Positions 28,463 through 37,760 of a stretch of DNA of 64,000 nucleotides are shown here, in pieces. Source of the stretch: JBCAWW01 sp039024315 (GTDB lineage Bacteria; Bacteroidota; Bacteroidia; J057). The first letter of the stretch is position 1. The number at the start of each line of letters is the position of its first letter. Position numbers and translations under genes: made by a program. The stretch is taken from NCBI GenBank assembly GCA_039024315.1, contig JBCCQN010000003.1:1-64000 (forward strand). Reading direction: 5' to 3'. The notes beneath the pieces were generated by a model. It saw only the letters and a list, made by a program, of their open reading frames with translations, had not been told where the DNA came from and did not search any database.

Positions 28463-29635
28463 ATGAATGAAAGTAAGATTGAATACAATGTGAACGATTA
28501 CCCCTATGTTTCGGCTCAATTATATAGACCTAAACGATCAAAATGGTACATCCAATATCATGTTTATGACCTTGGATTGGGAGAGTTGGTGAAAAAGCGA
28601 TTCTTCAAATTTAGTGGCAAAAGTGAAGCCGAGCTAGAAAGAAAGGCGAGCATTCATATTATTGAGATTAACCGGCTCCTAAAAAATGGCTATGTGCTAA
28701 AGTCTGATTATGGAGATGAAGACGGCTCAAAAAAGAACTACGAGCGCAGAATAAGCAACCGGCGCGCTTTTGAGAAAGCGATGAAGCTTAAACTTGAATC
28801 AGTTGGCCCGAGGTCAAAGCAAAACTATCGGAACTACTATAATATTTTTTCCGCTTGGTTAGAGTCTAGTGGTAGGGGCGGAAGGCCTATAAAAATGTTT
28901 TCACAAAATGACCTAGTAGAATTTAGAACTTATCTTTATGAAGTAAGGGAGAACAGCAACCGGACTCGAAACAACTACATCGAACATATTAAGGCGCTAC
29001 TGAATGTAATGGTAGAGGCTGGGATGATTCACAAAAATCCTGCCTCTGGCATGAAAAAGCTAAAGGTCAAATCTTCCCAAAATATTCCCTTCCTCCCTGA
29101 ACAGAAAGACCGGCTAGAAAACTATCTCAAAAAAGCGAATCTAAGGCTTTACTATTTTACTAGGTTTATCTATCATGGCTTTATGCGTCCGGTGGAAATA
29201 TGCCGCCTGAGAATCAATCATATTGATTTAGATCGGGGGATCATCCTTGTGCGCAGTTCTGAGGCCAAGAACGCCAAACAAATGCCGGTGGTCATTACTA
29301 AGCCACTCGCAGAAGATATAAAAGCAATGAAGCTAAAGGGCTTGCCTGGAAACCACTATCTATTTGGGAAAGGGTTAGAGTGTCATCCTGATCCAATTTA
29401 TCGAAATAGAGTATCTGAGATGCACCGAAAGGCTTTACAAGCCACCGAATTAGCCAATGGAGAATTAACGCTTTATTCCTGGAAGCATACCGGAAATGTA
29501 AATGCCTATCTCGCCGGTGTGGATATCAAGAGCATACAATCACAAAACCGCCACCACTCTTTAGAAATGACAGAGGTTTATTTACGCTCTTTAGGCCTAA
29601 GAGTCGCCAAAGACTTGAAGGAAAAGGGCTGGTAA
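28463..29635 (+). CDS. int: Phage tyrosine integrase
   Basis: A 390-residue recombinase. The N-terminal Arm/SAM-like part (~95-200) is followed by a catalytic domain with Arg in FIYHGFMRPVEICRLR, a Lys in VRSSEAKNAKQMPV, the box II HxxR-like segment (LYSWKHTGNVNAYLAG, IQSQNRHHS) and nucleophile Tyr in MTEVYLRSL. An open frame extends upstream through the tRNA, but the first sensible start is ATG at 28463. It catalyses integration at tRNA-Leu. No integron-type (IntI) extra domain is evident. Confidence 0.92.
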   Translation: MNESKIEYNVNDYPYVSAQLYRPKRSKWYIQYHVYDLGLGELVKKRFFKFSGKSEAELERKASIHIIEINRLLKNGYVLKSDYGDEDGSKKNYERRISNRRAFEKAMKLKLESVGPRSKQNYRNYYNIFSAWLESSGRGGRPIKMFSQNDLVEFRTYLYEVRENSNRTRNNYIEHIKALLNVMVEAGMIHKNPASGMKKLKVKSSQNIPFLPEQKDRLENYLKKANLRLYYFTRFIYHGFMRPVEICRLRINHIDLDRGIILVRSSEAKNAKQMPVVITKPLAEDIKAMKLKGLPGNHYLFGKGLECHPDPIYRNRVSEMHRKALQATELANGELTLYSWKHTGNVNAYLAGVDIKSIQSQNRHHSLEMTEVYLRSLGLRVAKDLKEKGW

Positions 29636-29652
29636 TTTTTAACTCAACCATT

Positions 29653-30006
29653 ATGAAGATTCAAATTATCCTAATGGGATTGATGATGCTTTGCATCTCT
29701 CCCATTCAAGCGGGTCAATTCATTACTGACCCACCGACAAAAACTGCAGTTGTCAAGAAAGCCGAAAAAGAAAAGCTCTCCGGCCTTGCGGTCGCGGGTA
29801 TGATCCTAGGGATTATTGGCATTGCGTCTTGGACATGGATCGGTCTGCTTTGTGCTACTGTTGGCTTGATTCTATCAGCCGTGGCTATGCGGAAGATCCG
29901 CAAGGCAGAAGGAAAGCTAAGAGGGCGAGGTATGGCAATAACAGGACTAGTAAGCGCCCTAGTGGGCTTTGCGGTCTTTATTGCTTTAGTCGCCTCGCGC
30001 TTCTGA
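29653..30006 (+). CDS. Small exported membrane protein (DUF4190-like), possible lysogenic cargo
   Basis: A 117-residue protein with a signal peptide (MLCISPIQAG), then two membrane helices (LAVAGMILGIIGIASWTWIGLL..; MAITGLVSALVGFAVFIALVA), a pattern resembling DUF4190 proteins. It is 17 bp after the integrase in the same direction, outside the main phage operons, so it may be expressed in the lysogen. Confidence 0.65.
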   Translation: MKIQIILMGLMMLCISPIQAGQFITDPPTKTAVVKKAEKEKLSGLAVAGMILGIIGIASWTWIGLLCATVGLILSAVAMRKIRKAEGKLRGRGMAITGLVSALVGFAVFIALVASRF

Positions 30007-30018
30007 GCGCTCTGGAGT

Positions 30019-30196
30019 AGCGCCAAAAATGGTGCTTTCTTCCGGCAAGTTGAGGTACCCCAAGGGTAGGCTGTTTTATGAGTTTTAGATCTCATAGCAC
30101 CGTTTTTGGTGTTTACAGCTGTGCCTGGTCTTGACGCCAAAAATGGCGCTAAGATCTTCGCCTTTTTTTGCGGCCGCCATCACCATTTATGGTGCT
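30019..30196. promoter_or_regulatory. Palindrome cluster A (4 sites)
   Basis: Four copies of AGCRCCAWWWATGGYGCT-type palindromes at 30019-30036, 30096-30113, 30133-30150 and 30179-30196, spaced 37-77 bp. The same motif recurs at 53488-53915 near the other end of the prophage. They are likely sites for one phage protein (repressor, partition or replication). They fill the gap between the integrase-side genes and the end of the late operon. Confidence 0.75.
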
Positions 30197-30209
30197 GATC
30201 TATGAAAAA

Positions 30210-30230
30210 GGCCACCCCAATAGGGTGGCC
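30210..30230 (-). terminator. Late-operon terminator
   Basis: GGCCACCC / GGGTGGCC stem. On the minus strand it is followed by TTTTTCATAG. It lies 27 bp after the last late gene. Confidence 0.78.
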
Positions 30231-30256
30231 CACTTCCTAGAACGCACACTTTAACA

Positions 30257-30475
30257 TTATTTTTTTATAGATGGATTATTGTTCCAAGTACGGAGTAACC
30301 AAAATAGGATACTAAGAGGGATTGCCAAGCAAACGAAAATAGCGACTCTTTCCAAGGGGCCGGCCACATCGTCGGGAATCCCCATCTTATCATTAAGATA
30401 CTGACTAAAAGCGAAGTATATGGCACTGAAAAAGGCTAGGGCCAAAAATAGGTAGAAAGCAATATTTTTAGGCAT
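30257..30475 (-). CDS. Small membrane protein, end of late operon
   Basis: 72 residues with two membrane helices (IAFYLFLALAFFSAIYFAFS; VAIFVCLAIPLSILFWLLRTW). Size and position fit a holin or a virion membrane protein. The family is not recognised. ATG at 30475 preferred over a TTG two codons earlier. Confidence 0.6.
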   Translation of the reverse strand: MPKNIAFYLFLALAFFSAIYFAFSQYLNDKMGIPDDVAGPLERVAIFVCLAIPLSILFWLLRTWNNNPSIKK

Positions 30476-30893
30476 AATCAAAATGGTTAAGGTAAATAAA
30501 AAGGGAGGCGGTAAACATCAGTAGCAAAAAGCCTACTCTGACTAAATGCTGAGAAAAGCCGATAGCTTCAAAAAAAGAAAGTACTCTATCTGAGAAAGCG
30601 TTTTTCCCGATGTAGTCAAAATCATTTTTAATCAGCAGGTTAAGCGGATAATCCCGAAACCATCTCACAGCAGGAAACAAAGGAGTGATAGCCATTTGCT
30701 GATACAAAGGGGCTCCAAGAAGCCATGTAATGCCAATGAAGGCCAGATATTCTATGAGAGCCAACAAGGGCTTATCCTCTTTGTCTATTCCTTCCCGATC
30801 AGGGTCTTGAATCCAGCCGGCATGCAGCTCAGTTGCCAGGACTATTACCCCGCACATGATGCAAAACAAAGCGATAAAAAATTTAATCTCCAT
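30468..30893 (-). CDS. Membrane protein of the late operon
   Basis: 141 residues from ATG at 30893, with three to four membrane helices (FFIALFCIMCGVIVLA, LIEYLAFIGITWLLG, VGFLLLMFTASLFIYL). It overlaps the next gene by 8 bp. Unknown; possibly holin-related or a virion membrane protein. Confidence 0.6.
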   Translation of the reverse strand: MEIKFFIALFCIMCGVIVLATELHAGWIQDPDREGIDKEDKPLLALIEYLAFIGITWLLGAPLYQQMAITPLFPAVRWFRDYPLNLLIKNDFDYIGKNAFSDRVLSFFEAIGFSQHLVRVGFLLLMFTASLFIYLNHFDYA

Positions 30894-30894
30894 A

Positions 30895-31395
30895 TCAAAA
30901 AGGGGCTTGATCAAAAACCATAATATCATCTATTTTTTCAGGACTGATCGCGCCACTAAAGCGGATCTCTTCGGGGCTCAGCAATAACTTAATTATCCCA
31001 TCCCTAGGCTCAAGTTTATTGATATAATACTGCTCTAAGGCAGATGCATTCACACAAGACTGGGTAAGAATCACCATGACTTCATATTGATTGGGATTCC
31101 GATACTCAGCCCGATATTGATTAGACTTGCGCCAATCCTGAAAATGTCGATACAAAGTTTTGTATAGCTGTGAACCAGAGTATCCTACATAGAGAATCTT
31201 TTTGGTCCTTTTGCTACGAATTACATAAACGCCGCATTTCGCTTTAGTAATAAAGGGAAGGGTGGTTTTACGGACCATTTCCCCCTTTCTATTCTTTCGC
31301 TTAAGATAGGGTGAAAACCAAGCGGAATACCGAATCGAAAGGCTTTGCTTTCGGGCATTTTTGATCGTTTTTTTCTTGAGTTTTCGCCTAATCAT
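30895..31395 (-). CDS. GIY-YIG domain nuclease-like protein
   Basis: A 166-residue basic protein. GVYVIRS ... ILYVGYSG is the GIY-YIG core, with a conserved Arg (LYRHFQ) and Glu (ALEQYYINKLEP). It could be a free-standing homing-type endonuclease that inserted in the late operon, or a genome-processing nuclease. It is tightly packed between neighbours. Confidence 0.78.
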   Translation of the reverse strand: MIRRKLKKKTIKNARKQSLSIRYSAWFSPYLKRKNRKGEMVRKTTLPFITKAKCGVYVIRSKRTKKILYVGYSGSQLYKTLYRHFQDWRKSNQYRAEYRNPNQYEVMVILTQSCVNASALEQYYINKLEPRDGIIKLLLSPEEIRFSGAISPEKIDDIMVFDQAPF

Positions 31396-31697
31396 GACTT
31401 TTTAGATAACATCCAATTCAAAATAGATTTTGGCTTAGGGCTCTTTTTGGCCTCAATACTTAGCTCAGTATCCTTAAACGAATTATCTATTTCAGCCTGA
31501 ACCATTCTTATGAAATCGCCAGGCTTTTCAGATTGAGATCGATCATAAACGGCAATCACTCGGCCTATAATTTTGGCTATTTTATTGCGGCTTGGCTGAT
31601 TTTCGCCAGACTCTTCTACCGAAATTTTAACAGGAAAGGAATCAAGGTCATTTTTGAATGAAGCAACAATATGGATGCTTACCTTTTTAAAGAACAT
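31392..31697 (-). CDS. Unknown phage protein
   Basis: A 101-residue protein without a membrane segment: a beta-rich N-terminus (VSIHIVASFKNDL) and a basic C-terminus. It overlaps the GIY-YIG gene by 4 bp. The 128 bp before it is the largest gap in this part of the operon and may hold a promoter. Not recognised. Confidence 0.5.
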   Translation of the reverse strand: MFFKKVSIHIVASFKNDLDSFPVKISVEESGENQPSRNKIAKIIGRVIAVYDRSQSEKPGDFIRMVQAEIDNSFKDTELSIEAKKSPKPKSILNWMLSKKS

Positions 31698-31825
31698 AGG
31701 TGTTTGGGTTGTAGCTCGTGTATTGGTTGTTAGCTAAAGGCTAGGCGAAAAAAGGGGGAAGTACATCTACTTAGTTTGTGTTTTGTCAAAAGCGTTCAAG
31801 TTTGGCCTAAAAAAATCTCAATTGA

Positions 31826-32071
31826 CTAGCCGCTACCTGATCTACGGATAGTGGCCGCGACAAGGGCCACGGTAATCAAGGCGAGAATGGCAACGATGAT
31901 TTGCTGGCTTTGCTCTTGGGCTTTACGCTGAGATACGATTTGATCATTAATTGCCATCTGGTTATTGGCATCGGCCAGTTTAAGCCGCTGCTTACCTCCC
32001 ACCATTTCACTGATGGAGGTGGATATAGTCGCCAAGGAACTGGCAACGATAGATACCGGATCTACTGCCAT
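31826..32071 (-). CDS. Small virion-type membrane protein
   Basis: 81 residues: an Ala/Ser-rich amphipathic start, a Gln-rich helix and a C-terminal membrane helix (IIVAILALITVALVAATI) ending in a short basic tail. This topology is common among internal-membrane proteins of tailless phages. It overlaps the amidase gene by 10 bp. Confidence 0.6.
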   Translation of the reverse strand: MAVDPVSIVASSLATISTSISEMVGGKQRLKLADANNQMAINDQIVSQRKAQEQSQQIIVAILALITVALVAATIRRSGSG

Positions 32072-32610
32072 AACGAATCAATTAAAGGGTAAAAATTATG
32101 CCCTGGGCAAGTGGTATTGCCCAAATCACGATGGCCCACGACATTAAAATCGCGCGCTAACAGGCTAGAAAGATGAGAAAGGAGTTTTTTAAGACTTGAT
32201 ATTTGTGCTTGTGTCGCTTGGGTTTGATTGAAGTTGCCAGAAAGCGAAATGCCAATCGTATATGCGTTATGTGCTGCTACATGGTAAGACGCATTGGTAA
32301 GCGGATTGGTTTGTTTGACCGATCCATTTTTTTCAATCACATAGTGATACCCAATACCAGGCCATGAATTAGAATTTACATGATATAAAGCATAATCCCA
32401 AGCCGTTTGCCCCTCTACGCCTGAATGATGAATTACAACCGTTTTTATAGAAGCTAGTGATCTAGTGGGATATTGCCCATTTCTTGGCAAAAGGTCAGAA
32501 ATATCCTCTATTTGAAGCCTATTCGCTGCGATTAGACTTTTGGCAATCAGTGATATGACTAAAATCACTGCTAGCAAGAGCAATATTTTGACACTTTTTT
32601 GCATCAGCAA
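32062..32610 (-). CDS. Membrane-anchored N-acetylmuramoyl-L-alanine amidase
   Basis: 182 residues: an N-terminal membrane helix (ILLLLAVILVISLIAKSLI), then an Amidase_2/PGRP fold with zinc ligands His (VVIHHSG), His (VVGHRDL) and Cys (TTCPG), and catalytic-site residues as in T7 lysozyme. It cleaves the peptidoglycan amide bond. Placed among virion proteins and membrane-anchored, it may act at entry as well as lysis. Confidence 0.9.
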   Translation of the reverse strand: MLMQKSVKILLLLAVILVISLIAKSLIAANRLQIEDISDLLPRNGQYPTRSLASIKTVVIHHSGVEGQTAWDYALYHVNSNSWPGIGYHYVIEKNGSVKQTNPLTNASYHVAAHNAYTIGISLSGNFNQTQATQAQISSLKKLLSHLSSLLARDFNVVGHRDLGNTTCPGHNFYPLIDSLWQ

Positions 32611-32957
32611 GGATTATCGGGATGCGAAATCTCTTGGAGGCTAGCAGAGGGAGCCCCAATAATATCAAATAACGCCGCCTCCGTGCGCTCATCAAAGCGA
32701 CCGTTTACCGGCACACAATTAGGAGACAAGCCATTGATCCATTCTTGCAGCAAGCAGACCTCGGGCCCGCTATCGCCTAGAGAAAGCATTTTTAGACAGT
32801 CTATCTCACCAGCTGGCAGTAAACATCTACCCGATTTTTTGCAGGACTTCCTGAAAAAAAAGTAGATGGCCATTAACGCCAAAAGTGATGCTACTGAAGC
32901 AATGAGTATGTAAAAGCTGTTTTTCATCGGAAGATGATAAATAGGCCCAAAAGACAA
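32604..32957 (-). CDS. Membrane-anchored PG_binding_1-like protein
   Basis: 117 residues: a membrane helix (FYILIASVASLLALMAIYFF), then a Cys-containing linker and a PG_binding_1-like fold (LSLGDSGPEVCLLQEWIN ... VNGRFDERTEAALFD). There is no catalytic domain. Next to the amidase, it may target it to the wall. A similar protein is encoded at 38856-39194. Confidence 0.78.
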   Translation of the reverse strand: MSFGPIYHLPMKNSFYILIASVASLLALMAIYFFFRKSCKKSGRCLLPAGEIDCLKMLSLGDSGPEVCLLQEWINGLSPNCVPVNGRFDERTEAALFDIIGAPSASLQEISHPDNPC

Positions 32958-33226
32958 ATCATAACTCCTAAGCCTAGGATAAGCGGCTTGTAGCTTACGG
33001 GCTCTTCTTGGATCAGTTCTTCAAATACAGCCGCCTCCGTGCCGCCCTGATACTCAGTTTGTACCATAAGGGGCAAACCCTCCCACCACTCACGCGCATC
33101 AAGGGGTCCACTAGGAGAATTACAAGCCGTGGTACAAGCCCGCTTGATATCCTTGTTCCAGCCGAACTCCACCCTGCACGTTTTTTGGCAGTTATTTATT
33201 TTGCGGAAGCGTTCAAAGTAGTTCAT
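32924..33226 (-). CDS. Cys-containing protein with C-terminal membrane anchor
   Basis: 100 residues with paired cysteines (CQKTCRVEF, CTTACNS) in the N-terminal half, suggesting disulfides or metal binding, and a C-terminal membrane helix (PLILGLGVMICLLGLFIIF). It contains AAVFEELIQ, resembling the end of the PG-binding modules nearby. Overlaps both neighbours. Unknown. Confidence 0.55.
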   Translation of the reverse strand: MNYFERFRKINNCQKTCRVEFGWNKDIKRACTTACNSPSGPLDAREWWEGLPLMVQTEYQGGTEAAVFEELIQEEPVSYKPLILGLGVMICLLGLFIIFR

Positions 33227-33434
33227 GCTTGTTTTGTTTTTCCTGCTTATCCTTTCTCAATGAGTTCTTTTGGAACCATTGAATAATGGTGAGGATGGCT
33301 AAGAAGATCCCTAGTAGCAGGGAAATTATCTTTAGAATAGATTCAACCTGATTGAAACCAAGAGAGAGGGTGAGATTGACAATAGAGCCTACAAAGGGTC
33401 TATTACCAAGCCAACTAATTACGACAGAGGTCAT
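33213..33434 (-). CDS. Small membrane protein
   Basis: 73 residues from ATG at 33434 (a TTG 8 codons upstream is possible). Hydrophobic through most of its length (IISLLLGIFLAILTIIQW) with a charged Lys-rich end, like a holin or minor membrane protein. Confidence 0.55.
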   Translation of the reverse strand: MTSVVISWLGNRPFVGSIVNLTLSLGFNQVESILKIISLLLGIFLAILTIIQWFQKNSLRKDKQEKQNKHELL

Positions 33435-33463
33435 CACTACAAAAGGAATTAAAACCAAAAGGA

Positions 33464-33485
33464 CCAGCGAGGAACCCCCCGCTGG
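33464..33485 (-). terminator. Possible intra-operon terminator/attenuator
   Basis: CCAGCG / CGCTGG stem with a 10-nt loop. On the minus strand it is followed by TCCTTTTGGTTTTAATT. It separates the spike genes from the lysis/membrane genes. Confidence 0.5.
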
Positions 33486-33502
33486 ATCAAATCACATAAT
33501 TA

Positions 33503-33910
33503 TCAAAGACCCACTACTTGTTTAGGAGGACCGCGCAACACTTTAGATCGTCGATCACGCCGGTTTTCATAAACGCGATGGCGGTAATATGCTTTGGTCT
33601 GATTAATTGGTAGTGTATCAAAAGTAAGCGTTTGACTAGGCCAGCCGACATCATAAAGGGCGCTACTCGAGCTACTATCTACAAATTCCCGATCAAGCTC
33701 ACCATCTGCGATCATTAGCGGACGAGCTAGCGACATTTTTGGCGCTTGTGGATCCAAGAGGCTCATAAACTCAAAAGCTTGGTCTGCCTGATCCACAGGG
33801 GAAAAGTGGAGCTCAACACTTTGGGCCTCTTCATCTGGTATCAAAGGAAAGGCCTGAATGGAAATGATGCTAAATAAAACCAGCATCGAAAAAAGAAGGT
33901 ACTTTTTCAT
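33503..33910 (-). CDS. Secreted or virion protein with signal peptide
   Basis: 135 residues with a clear signal peptide (KKYLLFSMLVLFSIISIQAF). The mature part is acidic and then very basic (YRHRVYENRRDRRSKVLRG). Unknown. It directly follows the largest spike gene. Confidence 0.5.
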   Translation of the reverse strand: MKKYLLFSMLVLFSIISIQAFPLIPDEEAQSVELHFSPVDQADQAFEFMSLLDPQAPKMSLARPLMIADGELDREFVDSSSSSALYDVGWPSQTLTFDTLPINQTKAYYRHRVYENRRDRRSKVLRGPPKQVVGL

Positions 33911-33922
33911 TGGTATAGTGAA

Positions 33923-36520
33923 TTAAGAATATCGAATCGGGCGCGGAGCGGGAACACTGGCGCCATACTTTTGGGCATTCGCAGTGCCGCCGCTTACGCG
34001 GTAATCTTTGTTTGCTACGTCTAGAAAGTTGGGCGTACCAACAGCATCCCTGAGACATAGACCATATTGGGTAAGATCGGCCTGATTGGTGCCTTTGTAA
34101 AAGCCAATCGAGCCTGACCAAGCATCCACATGATAATTATCATCCACGCTAGAATTAAAAGAATCCACGCCAGGACTATGGACATGCACGTTCCCCCATG
34201 CATCAGGGCGAACTTGAAACATATTGCCATGCGCGGCGCAGTCTTCCGCCGTAGTTGTCGCGAAGAAGTTAGGTTCCTGAATCGTTCTTTGCCCTCCGCC
34301 GATAAAGAGGCAACAAGTGGCCCCTAGGGTAGTGCAATGCCCCACTAAGCCTTTATTGGTAGAACTCAGAAAAGTTCGGAGGCTAATGGAATCATTAGTG
34401 GGAGAGTCATTGATGTAGAAAAAGTCATTGAATCCCACATCTACGATGTTCCGGTTATCAACTCCCCAAGCCCCTGGTGAGGTTTGCCATTCCTTGGGCC
34501 CAATTTCGGTGTAAACACCAAAGGCCAAATCTTCGAAGAAACATTCCTCGTGAATGTTGTTCCTACCTGGCAGATCGTACCAAGCTCCCATCCCCATATT
34601 TTTTAGATAAAAGCCTGGGAAAGTGTTCGACACACGGGGACCGACATAAGTCCGGCGCTCGTGCCAGTGGCTTTGAGCAGGAATACGCTTTAGGCCTAGA
34701 TGGTTGGCCGGAAAGTATTGACCGACATTTAGGGCGCTAAAGGAAACATTCTGCATCAAGGAATACATGTTCGGGTGAGCAGAATCCCCCACCCAGCCCA
34801 GTTCAGGGCCGGTATTTTGCTGAATCATACCGATAGCCTGAGCACCATCGATGACGCAATTATCCACAAGGGATTCAGTCGAATAATGGCCTAGGCCACG
34901 ATAATCACTGCCGAGGATGGCGCAATTTCTAATTTGCCAACCGATGCGACCCGTTTCTACCACACCTTGCCTTCCGCCAAAGAGGGCAGAGTAATTACAA
35001 TGGGCCCAGGTGATGTTTTCAAGGGTCCAGTAATTGCGAAGCACATCTTGCCCGCTTACCTTATCAATGCCTGAAATACAACCCGTGCCATAGGCAGCCT
35101 CTACAACGTAAGGGCTAGGATCTAGACCACCAGGTAGATGCACCCATATTTTTCCGTTCGTACCGTCCCAATAAAAGGTTTGTTCCTCCATATTGGAACT
35201 ATCCATACCCAGCAGGGTGTTAGTCCAGTTGCCGTAGCCCAATACAGATTTATCCAAATCAGCATCGCGTGAAGGACGACCCGCTTGACGAAGAGGGAGA
35301 TCCCCCACCCAAATAGAATTGATTTTGTAGTTCGGAAGGCCAGATATGATATAATCAGCCGGAATAGGGGTACTAAATTTACCGCCTCCCTCAGAACTCC
35401 AAACCCCATCAAGGACTCTGGCAGAGCGGACGCTATCGACATCAGGACCGTTAAGGCCGAAAACGCGAATCGGGTTTTCTCTAGTGCCACTTGCTTTACA
35501 GCGAATATCTGCTGTGGCGCTCGTGGTTCTGACTACGCCATTTACTTCTAGCTCATCCCCCGCTTGGGTACAGGCTTCAACTGCCGTGATCCAATTGGCC
35601 ATTAGCGTGCGTACACCATTCCGGATATGGGTTACGGTGCCCGTTCCCGCATCAGCAGTGGACCAAAGCGGCAATATATCCGCCCCAGGCTGGTAAGATT
35701 CCCCCGTGCGGAAGATCGGCCCAGGGTGCCAATGAGAGCCCAAACCAGCGCTATTTTCTCCCATGAGAAAGGCTCGGTAAATGGCCCCATCTCCGACAGG
35801 GACTAGCCAATCAAAATCGCCCAATTCAGGCTGAGGGTGGCCGGTATTGGTAGGCGCTAGGACTTCGTAGCCCATAGTGCCATTAATATCTTTGGAAGCA
35901 ATTTTTTCGGCATCAATGCCGACTAAATCTTCGGTATCATAACGGCGGATCATGATATAAGAGCCGAGATAGCCCGTTCCGCCCATTTTATTGACTACGT
36001 AGCTCCAACGCAGGTTCTTAACTGCGCCGCCGACCGTAGCCGGATCAGTCGCGCTAAAGCCAGTGATTTGGAACCACTGATCACCCAAGGTACGGGCCAC
36101 AGTCGCCTTAATGGTATTACTACCTTCAACTTGCAGACCACCTACCACAATACCGATTTGGATATCATAAGTCTGACCTGGCAAAACGCCATAGATGCGA
36201 AAAGATCCGTTCGTTTGCCCAGTGACATGCTGGGCGCCGTCAAGAAAGACATTATAAGAGTCGCCCCCCGCCAGCTCGCGGTTGTGCCAGATATCAATAT
36301 AGTGTCCAGCGCCAGCCTCAAAGCCAGAGCCTTCTACCTGAAACTGGTAAATATTATTGGCCGTAGGAGGGTTATAGTTCCCACTACCGGAGCCGGCCCC
36401 GCCGCCTCCAGTGCCACCAGAACCAGTGCCACCAGAACCGCTACCCCCAGACGCAAAAGCGCTGATACTGCCACCAAAGAAGCGTTTGCCAAAGGCAAAC
36501 TTCCCAAATCGCTTAGACAT
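33923..36520 (-). CDS. Large spike/receptor-binding protein, beta-helix type
   Basis: 865 residues. A short basic N-terminus is followed by a Gly/Ser-rich linker (residues ~25-48) and an Fn3-like domain (~55-150). A long region with right-handed parallel beta-helix character follows (LENITWAHCNYSALFGG, WQIRNCAILGSDYRG, LVDNCVIDGAQAIG). No tail genes are present, so it is inferred to be a vertex spike. It overlaps the upstream gene by one base (TAATG). Confidence 0.72.
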   Translation of the reverse strand: MSKRFGKFAFGKRFFGGSISAFASGGSGSGGTGSGGTGGGGAGSGSGNYNPPTANNIYQFQVEGSGFEAGAGHYIDIWHNRELAGGDSYNVFLDGAQHVTGQTNGSFRIYGVLPGQTYDIQIGIVVGGLQVEGSNTIKATVARTLGDQWFQITGFSATDPATVGGAVKNLRWSYVVNKMGGTGYLGSYIMIRRYDTEDLVGIDAEKIASKDINGTMGYEVLAPTNTGHPQPELGDFDWLVPVGDGAIYRAFLMGENSAGLGSHWHPGPIFRTGESYQPGADILPLWSTADAGTGTVTHIRNGVRTLMANWITAVEACTQAGDELEVNGVVRTTSATADIRCKASGTRENPIRVFGLNGPDVDSVRSARVLDGVWSSEGGGKFSTPIPADYIISGLPNYKINSIWVGDLPLRQAGRPSRDADLDKSVLGYGNWTNTLLGMDSSNMEEQTFYWDGTNGKIWVHLPGGLDPSPYVVEAAYGTGCISGIDKVSGQDVLRNYWTLENITWAHCNYSALFGGRQGVVETGRIGWQIRNCAILGSDYRGLGHYSTESLVDNCVIDGAQAIGMIQQNTGPELGWVGDSAHPNMYSLMQNVSFSALNVGQYFPANHLGLKRIPAQSHWHERRTYVGPRVSNTFPGFYLKNMGMGAWYDLPGRNNIHEECFFEDLAFGVYTEIGPKEWQTSPGAWGVDNRNIVDVGFNDFFYINDSPTNDSISLRTFLSSTNKGLVGHCTTLGATCCLFIGGGQRTIQEPNFFATTTAEDCAAHGNMFQVRPDAWGNVHVHSPGVDSFNSSVDDNYHVDAWSGSIGFYKGTNQADLTQYGLCLRDAVGTPNFLDVANKDYRVSGGTANAQKYGASVPAPRPIRYS

Positions 36521-37758
36521 TAGGTTAGTTTAATTTGTGAGAACTCAGCTTCGCAACCGTTGGCATTGCCACCATCAGAAACCGCAAGGCCTATGTAGCC
36601 ATCCAGCCCTAGATTAGCATTGGTCAGCGTTGGCCCTACTTGGGTCCAATTGTTGCCATCATCCGAGATGTATGCGCTCATACTGTTAGCCGTACGTGAA
36701 AGCCTTACGTACTTACCACCGGCAAAAACGCCAGATGTACCCCCTTCATCATTTTGACCCACAACAGAACCGCCTATCAATCGAACAGATCGCCTCCCTA
36801 GGTAGTTACCAGCCCCTTCTTGACGATAAGCCATGCTCATAAATGGCGCATTAGCGGCATCTCCGGCAATGAAAAGAACCATCGCCCAAAGATCCTGCAC
36901 GGTATTTCCAGCAACAGGATCAATCATAGAATCAATCCGCGCACTAAAATCAAAATCACCCGTAACGGGACGCTTCTCAACGGTTAGCGCTATATCGGCA
37001 GCGACAGAAAAAGGGATAGCCTCCCCTTGACCGCTTAATTTACCACCATTGAAATCCGCATGGGGATAGAATGAGCTGAGCGAACCCGCACCAATTACGC
37101 CAGATTCCCAGCCAGCCAAGCTCACAGGACTACCCGTTTGCCAGCCGGTGCCAATCTCAGAATTGATCGCCGCCATAATGGAAGCCGCGCTCATGGCTGC
37201 GCCAGCATTAGCGAAGTCAAAGCGCGAGATTTCCCCATCTTTGAAAGACATAAATAGCAAGCCGTTGGCTTGGTCTAGCCAGAGGTTGCCTTGAGCGATG
37301 CCGGTAAGGGGAGCCGTTGCCACGTTACCAGTAATAGTCCAGTCGCCAGCGTCAATATTAGCTATATCAGGAAGCGTACCTTCCAAAAATGCATTGAGCA
37401 CTTTAGAAAGGAATCGGTACATATTGCCACCAATATGCTTATATACCCATTCTGTGCCATCAGTGCCGGTTTCTACGATGTAGTCACCTTCTTTAATGGC
37501 AGCAGGAATTGTTTCACTAAAAACGCCTGCATTGTCCCAATTGCCATCATCCTTGAGCAGGGCAACAAAAGCCGTATTGGCACCCGCATCAATCGGATTA
37601 CCAGGTCCGAGATTAACAAAGTCCAAGATATTGTACTGTGAATCAGCCAAGTTTTCAAACAAGGCTTTTACCTTATCCCAAGTATTTAATCTTGAAGATT
37701 GATTCGTGATATTGGTATCAAGAAGCGTTTTGAAATCAGCTACGTTTTGCTGTGCCAT
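36520..37758 (-). CDS. Spike protein with concanavalin-like domain
   Basis: 412 residues. The N-terminal ~60 are helical (ADFKTLLDTNITNQSSRLNTW), probably an attachment or trimerisation part. The C-terminal ~200 resemble a jelly-roll lectin/DUF1349 domain (GDFDFSARIDSMI, KYVRLSRTANSMSAYISDDG, GLDGYIGLAVSDG). Probable receptor-binding component between two other spike-like genes. Confidence 0.7.
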   Translation of the reverse strand: MAQQNVADFKTLLDTNITNQSSRLNTWDKVKALFENLADSQYNILDFVNLGPGNPIDAGANTAFVALLKDDGNWDNAGVFSETIPAAIKEGDYIVETGTDGTEWVYKHIGGNMYRFLSKVLNAFLEGTLPDIANIDAGDWTITGNVATAPLTGIAQGNLWLDQANGLLFMSFKDGEISRFDFANAGAAMSAASIMAAINSEIGTGWQTGSPVSLAGWESGVIGAGSLSSFYPHADFNGGKLSGQGEAIPFSVAADIALTVEKRPVTGDFDFSARIDSMIDPVAGNTVQDLWAMVLFIAGDAANAPFMSMAYRQEGAGNYLGRRSVRLIGGSVVGQNDEGGTSGVFAGGKYVRLSRTANSMSAYISDDGNNWTQVGPTLTNANLGLDGYIGLAVSDGGNANGCEAEFSQIKLT

Positions 37759-37760
37759 AT

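Noticed and set aside
33870..34121. Frame overlapping the spike and signal-peptide genes
   Set aside because: Entirely within two well-supported genes in another frame, with a non-protein-like composition.
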